Source: Fidelibacterota bacterium UBA7301
GTDB lineage: Bacteria > Fidelibacterota > Marinisomatia > Marinisomatales > TCS55
Reading direction: 5' to 3'
DNA: 64,000 nucleotides
Assembly (NCBI GenBank): GCA_002471845.1
Contig: DKQT01000032.1
Coordinates: 1 to 64,000, forward strand
Below are positions 27,205 through 37,900 of this stretch, in pieces (positions within the stretch are counted from its first letter, which is position 1; the number at the start of each line of letters is the position of its first letter). Under the pieces are notes generated by a model, which did no database searches, was not told where the DNA came from, and saw nothing but the letters and a program-made list of their open reading frames with translations. A program made the translations under genes and the position numbers.

Positions 27205-28278
27205 TTGAAACACTTTTCATTTTTACTATTAGCCGTGCTCACTGCTTGTACGGTTCCCAAATTTGATATTCCAGGTCCCGAAAAAGAATTACCTGTAATC
27301 ATCCCTGAGGTACACTTTTCAAACGACAGCCTTACTGCCATTATCATTACGGACCATGTTGCAATGGCGGATCCTGCATTAACCGACCTGGATTCTTTAA
27401 CCATTTTAGCCAACCAGCCCGTATCATTGGGACCGTTAATTGATTTGGCCCGGCCGGAATTGCACGATTCTACCAAGAGTATGTTTGCAGAGGTGATTTC
27501 AGGCAAAATTTCTTATCATGGATTAATACGCGTATTAAGAAACCTGGATATAAACGGTAATCAAATCACCCTTACTTATGCCGTAGATACAAGCTATATA
27601 ATGCCCCTAATTCGCCATATTTTAACGCAATCGGACCCGACCACTCCCATTGAACCTTTATTCGACAGAGAGGGCTTAATTCCCGATTTTTCAAGCATTT
27701 TACCGACAAGGGCATTAATTCTGCCCTCCCAAGGCCTGAATATCCCTAAAAAAGCCTCCAGGCTTCCCAATGCTCCCAGGACATACAGGTCCGGAATTCA
27801 CCGGGGGATTGATTTTTTTTCAGACTGGGGCACATCCATCCAAGCGGTAGCGGAGGGAATCATTATACGATCAGATTTACACTTTAAGGAAGTCCCTGCT
27901 GATTTCAGGGTTAATATGCTAAACCGTGCCGCAAAACTTGATCGAACACCTTCAGATATATTTAACAGTATATTACTTGGGAAGGCTGTTTTCATTGATC
28001 ACGGTTTTGGGCTTTTCCCCGGCTACCGCACCATCACCATATACGCCCACCTTTCCCATATTAATCCAAATGTTAAACCGGGTTACCAGATAGAAGCCGG
28101 GGAAGTGTTTGCCCGGTCAGGCAATACAGGAACACGTCCCAGCACCTTAGGAACACGTGCTGAATCTCATCTTCATTGGGAACTCATCCTGCAGGATAAA
28201 AAGGGCGAATATTATTTTGGCCAGAATCTGCCCTATGAAAAACTTTATCCTGCCCTGAATTCCCTTTTCAAAAACTAA
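27205..28278 (+). CDS. M23-family peptidase lipoprotein
   Basis: LytM-type zinc endopeptidase acting on peptidoglycan. The frame is open from 27088, but the TTG at 27205 gives MKHFSFLLLAVLTAC, a lipoprotein signal with its cysteine at residue 15, in line with an envelope protein of 357 aa. The zinc-binding HxxxD is in GIHRGIDFFSDWG, and the second motif is SHLHWELILQDK. The IYAHLSHIN...GEVFARSGNTGTR region is the family core. An upstream ATG at 27169 would hide the signal peptide. The 3' end overlaps the convergent cytochrome gene by 4 nt. Confidence 0.88.
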   Translation: MKHFSFLLLAVLTACTVPKFDIPGPEKELPVIIPEVHFSNDSLTAIIITDHVAMADPALTDLDSLTILANQPVSLGPLIDLARPELHDSTKSMFAEVISGKISYHGLIRVLRNLDINGNQITLTYAVDTSYIMPLIRHILTQSDPTTPIEPLFDREGLIPDFSSILPTRALILPSQGLNIPKKASRLPNAPRTYRSGIHRGIDFFSDWGTSIQAVAEGIIIRSDLHFKEVPADFRVNMLNRAAKLDRTPSDIFNSILLGKAVFIDHGFGLFPGYRTITIYAHLSHINPNVKPGYQIEAGEVFARSGNTGTRPSTLGTRAESHLHWELILQDKKGEYYFGQNLPYEKLYPALNSLFKN

Positions 28279-30149
28279 GTTTTCGCCCGGGATAAATTTT
28301 CCCGGATATTTTTATCATCCGGCAAAACCTGTTTCGCCAGTTCATAACATTCAATCGCCCGCGGCCGGTCACCAATTAAATAAAACACAGTGCCAAAATA
28401 ATCTAAAATCATCCCCCATCGAAGACGGACAGATTCTTCCATATCTCCCATAGTCTTCAATTGTTCGGCGATAAATAGTTGAACCCTTGGATTTTTATAC
28501 TGACTGTAATGCAACCCCGCAAGGGTCAGGGCTTTTATATCAATATCATCTTGTTGAGCATAGACCATTAATTTGTTTATTATATTTTGATTCAATGCGT
28601 CCATCCCCGGGGATAGATAGCGCTTAATAAAATAACTCACATTGGAAAACTGCCCTATGCTATGATTCCAGTCGGGGCGCAGTAATAATTCAGTTGCTTC
28701 AGCCAAACTGGTTTTTTCGGTCACTCTCAAACGGTTGGCAATCACAGGGTTAAGGGGTTTTACAGAACTCCACCATTCATTTATATATGCCTGTAATGCC
28801 GCTTCAGGTTTATTGGTATGACATTGAATGCATGCAGATTCAAACCCCTGGGACTGATCGTAAACCGGGCGTGGAATTGAAACAGTATGATCGGATCGGG
28901 TGAACCTGATTTCATTCCCAATCCCCACGTGCTGGCGAAAAGGCATGTGGCAAGCAATACACTTGCTCCCCTCTGAGCCTGAAAGATGAAAAGTGTGGCT
29001 GGGAATATCTTCTGCTTTTGCCGCATGGCAGGCTGTACATTGCCGGTCATCAAACCGACTGGCTAATGTATTGCGGTTAATATCCTGGTAGTCCTGGCTG
29101 TGGGGATTATGGCAGCTTGTGCAGGTCATTGTACCATTGATGAAACAATCACTGAACAGGTGATTCTGCTGATATCCAAATGATTTGATCCGGCCGTCGA
29201 TTGAATAGGGATTTTCATTCCCCAGTAAGGCCATCCGAAAGGAATAAAATTCTTCCATATTCTTTCCCGGGAGGAAACCGTTTTTTAGCGGTGTTTTAAC
29301 TGCGTGGCATTGCAAACAGACATCTAAACTCTCCTTTGGAGAAATACCCGCCAGTGTTTTTATTCCGATATCTGAAGTATTTGAAGTTATACTGCGCACA
29401 ATATCAGATATGGATGATACATGTGTTTTTGCGGGACCATGGCAGGACTCGCAGTTAATTCCTAAAGAGGTGAATTGGGTTTTATACCTGTTACCTACCC
29501 TTTGGCCGATAACCTGGCTGCCGTGGCAATTCTGGCAGTTAGAAATATCCTCTATTTCTCCCAATACACGGTGAGGAGGCCAATTGACCAATTGATCCAA
29601 TCCTATATTTTTATCGGCCTTTTTCCACTCTCCTGACCCTTTAACCTGCACAAACCAGATATTCTCGTCCTTGCTGAAATCAAATGGAAAGAACCTGTAT
29701 GAACCATCTTCATATTTCCCGAAAAATGTCTGGGTTCCCCCACCAATCATAAATCCGCCGCCAACCACTGCTTCAACAATTAATATTTGTTCATCCTGGG
29801 TTGCATTGTTAACAATCCTGAATTGATATTCCTGATTCTCATGTTCAGGATAAACTGTAACATCGGCCAAGCGGATCGGACTGCCGTTAAAGGGAGCAAT
29901 TATATTGATTTCATCTGGATTTCCACCTGCCTTTGCATGGGTCGAATTTTTCCATTGGGCATAAATATCCCCGTGGCAGGGCTGACATTGTTTAGCACCG
30001 ATAAAATCTGAAAATGATACTTGGGGATTTTTATCCCTATATGCAGGTTTAGGTACCTGAAATGTTTGGCTGGCTTGTTTATCCTTTGCGCATCCGATGA
30101 TAATAACAAGCAGAAACAGGAACCAGTTTGGAATCAGCCGATAATTCAT
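28275..30149 (-). CDS. Octaheme cytochrome c554-type lipoprotein with TPR-like tail
   Basis: Multihaem electron-transfer protein in the cell envelope. The 624-aa precursor has a lipoprotein signal ending FLLVIIIGC (C20). Eight CxxCH haem sites start at residues 55, 205, 233, 278, 343, 371, 397 and 440; the first, GAKQCQPCHGDIYAQWKNSTHA, matches the cytochrome c554/c-prime family. The C-terminal 150 residues have no haem site and end in a helical repeat with AIECYELAKQVLPDDKNIRENL, like a TPR. Redox partner and substrate are unknown; no nitrogen or sulfur enzymes lie beside it. The downstream end converges with the M23 gene. Confidence 0.9.
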   Translation of the reverse strand: MNYRLIPNWFLFLLVIIIGCAKDKQASQTFQVPKPAYRDKNPQVSFSDFIGAKQCQPCHGDIYAQWKNSTHAKAGGNPDEINIIAPFNGSPIRLADVTVYPEHENQEYQFRIVNNATQDEQILIVEAVVGGGFMIGGGTQTFFGKYEDGSYRFFPFDFSKDENIWFVQVKGSGEWKKADKNIGLDQLVNWPPHRVLGEIEDISNCQNCHGSQVIGQRVGNRYKTQFTSLGINCESCHGPAKTHVSSISDIVRSITSNTSDIGIKTLAGISPKESLDVCLQCHAVKTPLKNGFLPGKNMEEFYSFRMALLGNENPYSIDGRIKSFGYQQNHLFSDCFINGTMTCTSCHNPHSQDYQDINRNTLASRFDDRQCTACHAAKAEDIPSHTFHLSGSEGSKCIACHMPFRQHVGIGNEIRFTRSDHTVSIPRPVYDQSQGFESACIQCHTNKPEAALQAYINEWWSSVKPLNPVIANRLRVTEKTSLAEATELLLRPDWNHSIGQFSNVSYFIKRYLSPGMDALNQNIINKLMVYAQQDDIDIKALTLAGLHYSQYKNPRVQLFIAEQLKTMGDMEESVRLRWGMILDYFGTVFYLIGDRPRAIECYELAKQVLPDDKNIRENLSRAKT

Positions 30150-30177
30150 ACGGGCAAATATATTACAAATAGATAAA

Positions 30178-30209
30178 AAAAAGCCCTGTCAAAATTGACA
30201 GGGCTTTTT
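30178..30209. terminator. Bidirectional terminator between the cytochrome and PorV-like genes
   Basis: AGCCCTGTCAA pairs with TTGACAGGGCT around a two-base centre, flanked by A5 and T5 runs, so it has U-tracts in both directions. It ends the TonB receptor/T9SS/PorV operon 24 nt after the PorV-like stop. Confidence 0.88.
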
Positions 30210-30232
30210 CTTCATTTTATTTAAACGTTTTC

Positions 30233-31327
30233 TTAAAAACCTACGTTTAAGGTAAGAACTGTATTCTGTTCAAAGTACTGCACAGGAATAACAGCAAGAT
30301 CAATTGATGCATTAATTCCCAGAACTTTCTGAAGATATACAGAGCCGCCGAATGAAACGCCAGCAAAGATGTCTTCAATTTCTCTTTTACTTTCGTCAAC
30401 AGTCGTGGTCAATAAATCATCGTTGATCTCAACAGATTCCATATCACTTAATAGACCCACTCTTGCAGTGGCCAGGCCAGGTACGGTGAATGAACCCATA
30501 ACTTTGATTTTATCCTGATCAAAGTTGTTGCTTTCATAGGTAGCGCTTACGCCTAAATTGCTTCCAATTCTATAAGATGCACCCAGCTCCATAAGCATGG
30601 GAACATCAAATTTAGCAGGTTCAACTTTATAAGTACCCACCTGTCTGTCGCTTCCTATGGCAATCGCATCAACCAATAGACCAGAACCGGTGTAACGCAT
30701 AGGGCGGCCGAAGTTTCTTACGGCAACACCAATATCCAGTCCGGAAACATCTAGGAAGTCCGAGTACTGAACACCGGCATCAATGGTAACGGCCGTACCG
30801 GTAACCCTTTTGAAGCCTTCACTGGTCACATTAAGTGAAAGTCCCATTGATGTCTTGGTAGACATCATCCGAGAGTAGGTCAACCCAGCTGTAAAATTAG
30901 TCGGTTTGAACTTTTCACCTGTGCCGTCCGGTGAAAATACTGTAGTAACAGGTATTTCACCTACATCAACCGAGCGGACATTAATACCAAAAGCATTACT
31001 GCCGGATTTCATGACTGCTCCAAAGAAGAAGACAGACATATCAGCGATGTATGTTCTATTGGAAAAAGAGGTTTCCAAGTTACCTTTAACACGTGCAACA
31101 CCGGCCGGATTCCAATAGGTTGCACCCACACCGGTGGCATTGGCAACAGCGCCGCCACCGGTTAAATATTGTGCACCTTGGGGAATCAACAACTGGCTTG
31201 CACCGGCAGTACCATTACGCATACCGCCTGCATTTGCACCGCCATATTGGTTTGAACCTTGCGCCATTAAGGTGCCCGCAAAGAGAGCCAATACAGATGT
31301 GATTGTTATTATTCTTTTGCTAATCAT
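30233..31327 (-). CDS. PorV/PorQ-family outer-membrane protein
   Basis: Outer-membrane beta-barrel of the PorV type, which in T9SS carries cargo or helps attach it at the surface. The 364-aa precursor begins MISKRIITITSVLALFAG with cleavage near LMAQG (AGGAG lies 10 nt before this ATG; a start at 31384 would place 19 basic residues before the signal). The early motif VGATYWNPAGVARVKGN is the family hallmark, followed by paired strands to the final LTLNVGF. It is the last gene of the operon with the 1175-aa T9SS protein and the TonB receptor. Confidence 0.88.
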   Translation of the reverse strand: MISKRIITITSVLALFAGTLMAQGSNQYGGANAGGMRNGTAGASQLLIPQGAQYLTGGGAVANATGVGATYWNPAGVARVKGNLETSFSNRTYIADMSVFFFGAVMKSGSNAFGINVRSVDVGEIPVTTVFSPDGTGEKFKPTNFTAGLTYSRMMSTKTSMGLSLNVTSEGFKRVTGTAVTIDAGVQYSDFLDVSGLDIGVAVRNFGRPMRYTGSGLLVDAIAIGSDRQVGTYKVEPAKFDVPMLMELGASYRIGSNLGVSATYESNNFDQDKIKVMGSFTVPGLATARVGLLSDMESVEINDDLLTTTVDESKREIEDIFAGVSFGGSVYLQKVLGINASIDLAVIPVQYFEQNTVLTLNVGF

Positions 31328-31349
31328 TTTATTAATTCTCCTTTTGACC

Positions 31350-34300
31350 TTAATAGCGTTTAGCCCATTCTTCTTCAGTGACAATCGCCAGTTTCAGCAC
31401 TTTCGATTTACCAATATCAGGCATATCAATATGAACGATATAAACACCGCTGGCAATTGGATACTTATTGGCGTTTCTCATATCCCAAGTCTGGTACTGT
31501 GTCGATGTGCTTTTCTCAAAATTCGTTACCATTACACCGGCCAGGTTGAAAATACGGAAATAAACCTTACCTGTTGTTGGCAGGTGGTTGAAAGTCACAT
31601 ATTTTGGTTGCGGTAAAAATGCACTGGAAATTTCAAGATCATGATATCCTAAGTAAGGATTCGGGAAAACACTGATATTTTCCACATCATCAGCAACATT
31701 TGTAGACGCAACTTCCGGTGCCGTTGCAGTGAATTCATCAGCAACCTGGTTGGTTTTATTGGTAGTAATTTTAACTACAGATCCTTTTTCAAGACCTGCG
31801 TTATTGTTTCCTGCAACAGCATCAATTGTGCCGTCGGAAACATCATCTAAGTTCCAAACAAACCAAACATTACGACCCATCAGTTCCGCGCCATAATTAG
31901 TGCCATAGTAATCGCGAGTAAATTCTTCATGGAGATAATCTCCGTCTGCTGTGGGCGTTCCACCACCAGCAGCAATAGAAGCCGCTAGCCAAGCCTGGTA
32001 TCCAGCTTCACCGGGAGACGTATCTACCGGGAGCCGTGGATAAGTCCAATCTGTATATGGATCATTTGATCCACCAGATCCTGGATGGTCAGTAGCATGT
32101 AATCCCCATTTTTCGTTTCCATCATAGTCATAGAACCATGGGCAGAGTCGATAGTCTTGTGTTACGTTCCACAATTCAAACCCAACTCTTATTAAAGAAC
32201 CGGTTGTATAGGCCGCATAAGCATAGTTATCATCTTCATAAGTCCAACGATATTCAAAATCATCTGGAATGAGGTATTTCCAACCGCTGCCGCGAATGAT
32301 TCGTGCAATCATGGCATCATAGGAGTTTCCAGCAGCACCACCACCATGGAAGAACCAGCCAGAACCGTCAGATTGGTTGACACGACCGGTATAAGTAACT
32401 GGGAAACCGCCCCAGTCCTGTGCACCTTGCAATGGCGGATCCTGTACGCCGCCACCATGAGCTGTTACTAAAAAGCCATTAAAGTTGTTTGGAGGCCCGG
32501 TTACTTTGAAAGTCAATCCATCAACTGCGGGGTAGCCAGGGTCACTGAATGTAGCACCCTGTTCATACCCGGTAAGAACTTGGGAACCTGAGGTTACGTC
32601 TGTAACGTTCCACAGGATGCTTCCCTTTGTTGGAGAACCAGTTACAGTATCTGTTTCAAAAGTGACTTTGTAATCATGACCGGTCACTACACCGGGATCA
32701 ATGACTTCAAAACGGGCTTGACCGTCGCTTACACCGGCACTGTGAACCATGTCAAAGTAATCGCCGGAATCAACGGTATAAGCACTACCCGGATCGGGCA
32801 GTTTTGGTATCACCGAAACACGGGTCATGGCTGACTCCAATGATTTAAACGGTGAAAACTCATGATCGGGGAGATAAGAATAGGCGCTTATACCATAATG
32901 ATATGGCCTATCATTTGAAATCGGCCGGTTTCTTATAGCATCGTTCTTAATTACAATCACACGGCTGATGCCATTATCCGAACCCACATGAGCCGGTTTT
33001 TCAAGGACCAGACCGGTAGCAGGATCAACCGCTTTTTCTGTAATAACCATTACCCCGTTGGCCACATCATATTGGGCAATCAGTTCACCCTCTTCACCAG
33101 AGGCAAGCGGATTCGGTAACTGGTAAACTTTATAACCTTCAAAAGCAAAGCCTTTATTGACCACAGACTCTGTTTTATGATAAGCAGCTGTTTCTGCCCA
33201 GTTAAGGGTAATATAACCATCACCTTCAAAAGCAGATACAACTGGCGGTGTCGGAGGAGAAGGCAATGCAAAATTGTTATCGTAGGCAAATTGTGCATAA
33301 ATATCATTGTATTTAAGCACCGTTACGGATGACAGGTTATCCCCGCCAAGGCCGCCAATGAGACCTACAACAACATCCTGGGTATCATTGATAACCATTT
33401 CAAATGGCCCTGTGTTCATTACCAGGCGCCGGTCACCAGGAGGCAGAATAATACCGTCAATCCAGCCAGTACCCGTTACGGGGTCACCCGCCAGGACGAA
33501 GGTCTCTGCCAAGCCTGTTATAGGATCAACAAAAGGTAATTGTGTAGGATACTCAGGTCTGGGTAAGAAACCTTCCATTAGGTTAAACCACTGGAGCGAT
33601 CCTACGTATACTTTTGTACTTGGGTCACTTACAGATGAACCAGCAGCAAAGTATACATAACTGGTCATCCCAAGTGTATCTAGAACTCCATCACCATCTG
33701 CATCAACTTTAGGCCCTTCCAGGAAGTCGTAACCGCCGGCAGGCACAGCCATACCGTAGTTATCAAAGAAGGTTTCATCAAATGTATTACCGTTATACAC
33801 GTAGCCCAGACTTAAGGTAGTATCACAACCAACGTAGTCGTCTGTGTAGGTACCCAAGTCAGGATCGGACCACTGTGTAAAATAAACTGTATCAAGTTTG
33901 GCGTCCGCCGGGCCGCCAGGCAGACCAACATAGATCATACGGGCCCGTTTGAAGAACATACTTGAAAGAGGGTTTGAAAAGGGATAATTATAGCCCCACA
34001 TGGTCATCTGCATTTCAAAACCGACCGGAGGTGACCCCCAACCGCCTTCTGAAACACTGACGGCCTGACCCGGGTAATTCGGATCATTTTCATCAGGAAG
34101 GTCATTGGCGACCAGCCAAATGGTTTGATCAGCGCCGGGGATTCCCGGTAAATCACCGCTCCATTCCTTAGTTTCTTCGGACCAGGTTGCCGCTGTATAG
34201 GTGCCATCTCCATTGACGTCATCAAAAGGCGCACCTTTATCAACCGGCCAGTGTTCCCAGTCATGTTGGTATTGCGTTTTTGTGGCTTCAATCTGGGCGT

Positions 34301-34877
34301 CTGTTACCGTGGTAGCCGAGATATTCTTAACAATAGCGACATCTGAGCGCAAGTGTTCACCGGTTCCGGTTGCCCAGTCTTTTCTCACGCGCCAGATTTG
34401 CTGGCCGCGCCAGTCTTCTGAGTATCCTGTGGTATTAACCCGCCCGCTGGCATCGAGGAGTACTTTACCGGATTTAAGACCGGTATTGTACATGGATCCA
34501 TTTACACGAACCCTGGGAGTTCCGCCCCCTGAGCCATCGGTCAAAAGCTGTCCATCGGCATCTAAGCCATATTTATCAGTGACTTTTACACCCCAGAGGA
34601 TACCTTCAGCAAAAATCACATTTGCAGTACCTTTGGGATAGTCACCGGCTGAACCATGAGAGGTTCCTTCCCATTGGAAAAACCCCTGGTGTTCAATCTG
34701 GATTGACCAGCTGTTAATGTTAAAAAACGTACTTTTTGGGCCAGCATCATGTTTTAACAGACGGCTGGGACCTGTTTTACCGGCCTGGCGATCCCCCTTT
34801 ATTTCTTCAGCTGTTAGGGCTGAAGTCAAAAGAAATACACCGGTAAATACCCAAGTGATTGATTTTTTGAGATTCAT
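31350..34877 (-). CDS. Large secreted surface protein with C-terminal T9SS-type sorting domain
   Basis: Unknown function; 1175 aa. GGAG lies 6 nt before the ATG at 34877, giving MNLKKSITWVFTGVFLLTSALTA, a good signal peptide; an in-frame ATG at 34904 spoils it. The long middle part is aspartate-, glycine- and tyrosine-rich beta structure with a fibronectin-type stretch near residues 540-680 (SAFEGDGYITLNWAE). The C-terminus (about 1080-1175) has ISVFPNPYLGYHDL...VYFRIFNLAGVMV...ASGVYIVHIDM, the T9SS type A sorting fold. It lies between a TonB receptor and a PorV-like barrel on the same strand. Confidence 0.88.
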   Translation of the reverse strand: MNLKKSITWVFTGVFLLTSALTAEEIKGDRQAGKTGPSRLLKHDAGPKSTFFNINSWSIQIEHQGFFQWEGTSHGSAGDYPKGTANVIFAEGILWGVKVTDKYGLDADGQLLTDGSGGGTPRVRVNGSMYNTGLKSGKVLLDASGRVNTTGYSEDWRGQQIWRVRKDWATGTGEHLRSDVAIVKNISATTVTDAQIEATKTQYQHDWEHWPVDKGAPFDDVNGDGTYTAATWSEETKEWSGDLPGIPGADQTIWLVANDLPDENDPNYPGQAVSVSEGGWGSPPVGFEMQMTMWGYNYPFSNPLSSMFFKRARMIYVGLPGGPADAKLDTVYFTQWSDPDLGTYTDDYVGCDTTLSLGYVYNGNTFDETFFDNYGMAVPAGGYDFLEGPKVDADGDGVLDTLGMTSYVYFAAGSSVSDPSTKVYVGSLQWFNLMEGFLPRPEYPTQLPFVDPITGLAETFVLAGDPVTGTGWIDGIILPPGDRRLVMNTGPFEMVINDTQDVVVGLIGGLGGDNLSSVTVLKYNDIYAQFAYDNNFALPSPPTPPVVSAFEGDGYITLNWAETAAYHKTESVVNKGFAFEGYKVYQLPNPLASGEEGELIAQYDVANGVMVITEKAVDPATGLVLEKPAHVGSDNGISRVIVIKNDAIRNRPISNDRPYHYGISAYSYLPDHEFSPFKSLESAMTRVSVIPKLPDPGSAYTVDSGDYFDMVHSAGVSDGQARFEVIDPGVVTGHDYKVTFETDTVTGSPTKGSILWNVTDVTSGSQVLTGYEQGATFSDPGYPAVDGLTFKVTGPPNNFNGFLVTAHGGGVQDPPLQGAQDWGGFPVTYTGRVNQSDGSGWFFHGGGAAGNSYDAMIARIIRGSGWKYLIPDDFEYRWTYEDDNYAYAAYTTGSLIRVGFELWNVTQDYRLCPWFYDYDGNEKWGLHATDHPGSGGSNDPYTDWTYPRLPVDTSPGEAGYQAWLAASIAAGGGTPTADGDYLHEEFTRDYYGTNYGAELMGRNVWFVWNLDDVSDGTIDAVAGNNNAGLEKGSVVKITTNKTNQVADEFTATAPEVASTNVADDVENISVFPNPYLGYHDLEISSAFLPQPKYVTFNHLPTTGKVYFRIFNLAGVMVTNFEKSTSTQYQTWDMRNANKYPIASGVYIVHIDMPDIGKSKVLKLAIVTEEEWAKRY

Positions 34878-34915
34878 AAAATTCTCCACTGTTTTATCTG
34901 GCATAATCAGCCTCC

Positions 34916-37900
34916 TTAGAAGGAGACCTGAATACCGGTTTTAATTTCTCTCGGAACCCCGAATAAATCAAACCCATGGTCATACAACCAGTGGTTGCGG
35001 TTGGCCAAGTTGATCTTCCGGTACATCTCTACATATTCCGGTCCACGTCCTTCAATGATGAGTGAGCTCAAAGCCGGATCATCTAGGAAACCATCATCAT
35101 ATGCATCACCGGTACGGTTATACACATTAACAATATGCTTTGTATTCAGCAGGTTGGTAATGGTCGCATAGACCTTTACGTTTGTATTGGCAACGCTGAA
35201 CACTTTATCAATTCCAAGATTCAAATTGAATATCGAAGGTGTCCTGGAGGAATTAATTGCTTCCTGAGGTGCCCGGTTTCGAGGATCGTTATCAGAAAGG
35301 AGTGCCCCTTCACCGGCATCACGCTGCCCCATGGAACCGTCTGAGAATGTATAGGGGTGTCCACTGTTAAAAGAAGCAATCAGGTTTGCACCAAAATTGC
35401 TGGTAAGGACGCTACCGGTTCTACCGGTTCTAAAGTCCAAAACAGCGCTTGCCTGGTGGCGTTGATCATAACGTGTTGCGGAAATCATTGTGGCTTTACC
35501 CCACCCAATCGTTCCGAGTGTCGGGTAGGAGTTCGTACCGCGTGTATCCTGGAACACATAGTTGGCAAACAATTGGAAATTGTTCACACGATTGGTCTTG
35601 AAATCAATTTCAACACCATTAATCTGCGAAAAGTCGCTGTTTACATAATTGGTATGGTTCCGCAGCCCATAAATGTTTTGGGTTGCATCTGGTACATAAA
35701 CGTCGCGACTGATCTGATCTTTCGGGTTCCGTGCAAATACGGTAACATCAAGAGAAGCCACATTTCCAAGAAGGGTTCCATAACCCATTTCAAACTTTGT
35801 TTCCCTAACAGGCAACAGGCCCCAGGAAGAATATCCTGAACCGCGGCTGCGGTACAGGCGATACATGGGTGCCATCTGCACATAACGGCCATAGTTCAAG
35901 TGGAAAGTTGATTGGTCCGTAATTGGGAAACCAAGGCCGACTCTCGGGAGCAGGTAGCTCTGGGTTGGCATTTCCGTGAATCCATAGGTAGGATCATCGG
36001 CTGCTACAATCGTATAGTTACGATCCAGGGGTGGATTATCGTAATCCTTTAAATCCACATTGGCCTGGTTAATGGCTTCATAGCGCAGGCCGGCATTTAC
36101 AACCAAATCACCGGCTTCGAATTTGTCATTGATATAAAATGACATATTCCAAGGCTCGCGGGGTTGGTCATAATCCTGACAATTTCCGCTGTCGCAATCT
36201 CTTCCCAGGGGATCATAACCTATCCAGGAAGAAAGGCGCGCGGTTACAACTTCCTGCTCTGCCCTTTCATTTAGTGCTATAATGGCATCCATCAAAGTTG
36301 AATCCTGCCCTACTTTGGAGTTCAGGGAGTTGATACCGCTATAACCATAACGTCTGTAAACCCACTTGGTATAGTCAGTACCCACTTTTAATTCATGTTC
36401 ACCCATCTGGGTTACAAATTCTGCATCAAAGCCGATATAGCTGTCAACACCCTTACTGTAACCACCTCGGCGGGCGCCATCACGGGCGAACCTGAATCCG
36501 TTAATGTTATACAGCTTGGGTTCAACATAGCGGTAAATGTCTAAATTGGAGTCTTGACCGGGGGTACCAAAGTGGTTGGACCATCCAGAATCAATTTTTG
36601 CTACTTCATTACGATCGCCCCACTTTAGCCAATCTACCAGATTACTTTCATGGCCGGTCTTAAACGTGCCGGCATCCTTAAACGCTTTATCATAAGATTC
36701 ATACTTGCGACCTAACGTGCGCACGTTGGTACGAATGTAAGTATTGTTACTTAAGAAGTAGGTTGCTTTTAAGTTAAGCAAATAGTTGTTTGATGTATTT
36801 TCGTGTCGGCGGGTATTAAACATATTTTGAATGGGGAGCCCCGCACTTGAATAGGTACTAGAATTAACGGAAGTCGATAAACGCAAAAGCAGGGGGTTAA
36901 AGTCAAAGGTTACAGTCCCATTGAATCTCATATCACTGTCGACATTATCAAAAGCACCACTTTCGCTATTCTGACCAACAATTTTATCTCCTTCTGCCGT
37001 ATAAACACCATCATGGTCGTCATCACTAAAGACATATGAGTTACCTTCTTGGAGAACCATGTAATCTCCGGAAGCGGTCAAACCACCAACTTTATCTGCA
37101 ATTGGATTGCCGCCTGCAATTGTGAACGGTGTAAACCATCTGCTGGTACTGCTGTAATTGTCAGTAGAAGTCTTGCTAAAGGCGCCAAAGAAGCGGATTT
37201 TATCGCCAATGGGGCCTTGAAAGGTTGCTGTCAAGTCTTGATCACCGACAGCGTATTCACCGCCATCTCTTTCAATCAAGACAGAAGCAGAAAACCGGTT
37301 CCCACCTGTTTTCAGTGACTGCTGTATCATACCTGCGTTTGCTTTACCAATACTGGCATCAAAACCGCCTACCTGAACAGCAATCGCTTCTAGGGCTTCG
37401 GGAATCGCATTTGAAACAACTTTACCGCCGGCACCGGTCATGGATGCACCTTCCAGGGTATACCCAATCTCTTCGCCACGACTACCGCGAATATGTAGAC
37501 CATCATGCATACTAATTACACCAGCCTGGCTGGCCACCATCGATGTCACACTGCGCACGGCGTAATTATCAATAGCTTCTGAGTCAATGGTACGAGCAAC
37601 GTTTGTCTGAGTGACCTCAATCAAAGGTTTCTCAGCAGTTACTTCTACCACTTCCCCTTCTACAGCGGCAACTTCCAGTTCAAAGTCTTGAATGGTTGTT
37701 AAACCGATAGTTACCCGTACATTGGAAACCACCTGGGATTTATAACCGATATAGTTTACCCTCATGGTATAAATACCCGGTTGTACGTCAAAGATATAGA
37801 ATGTTCCATTTTCATCCGTTGCTGCACCACTTGATGTTCCCTCAAGGATAACGTTTGCGCCAACCATGGGTTGACCATCGGATGAAACAGTTCCACTAAT

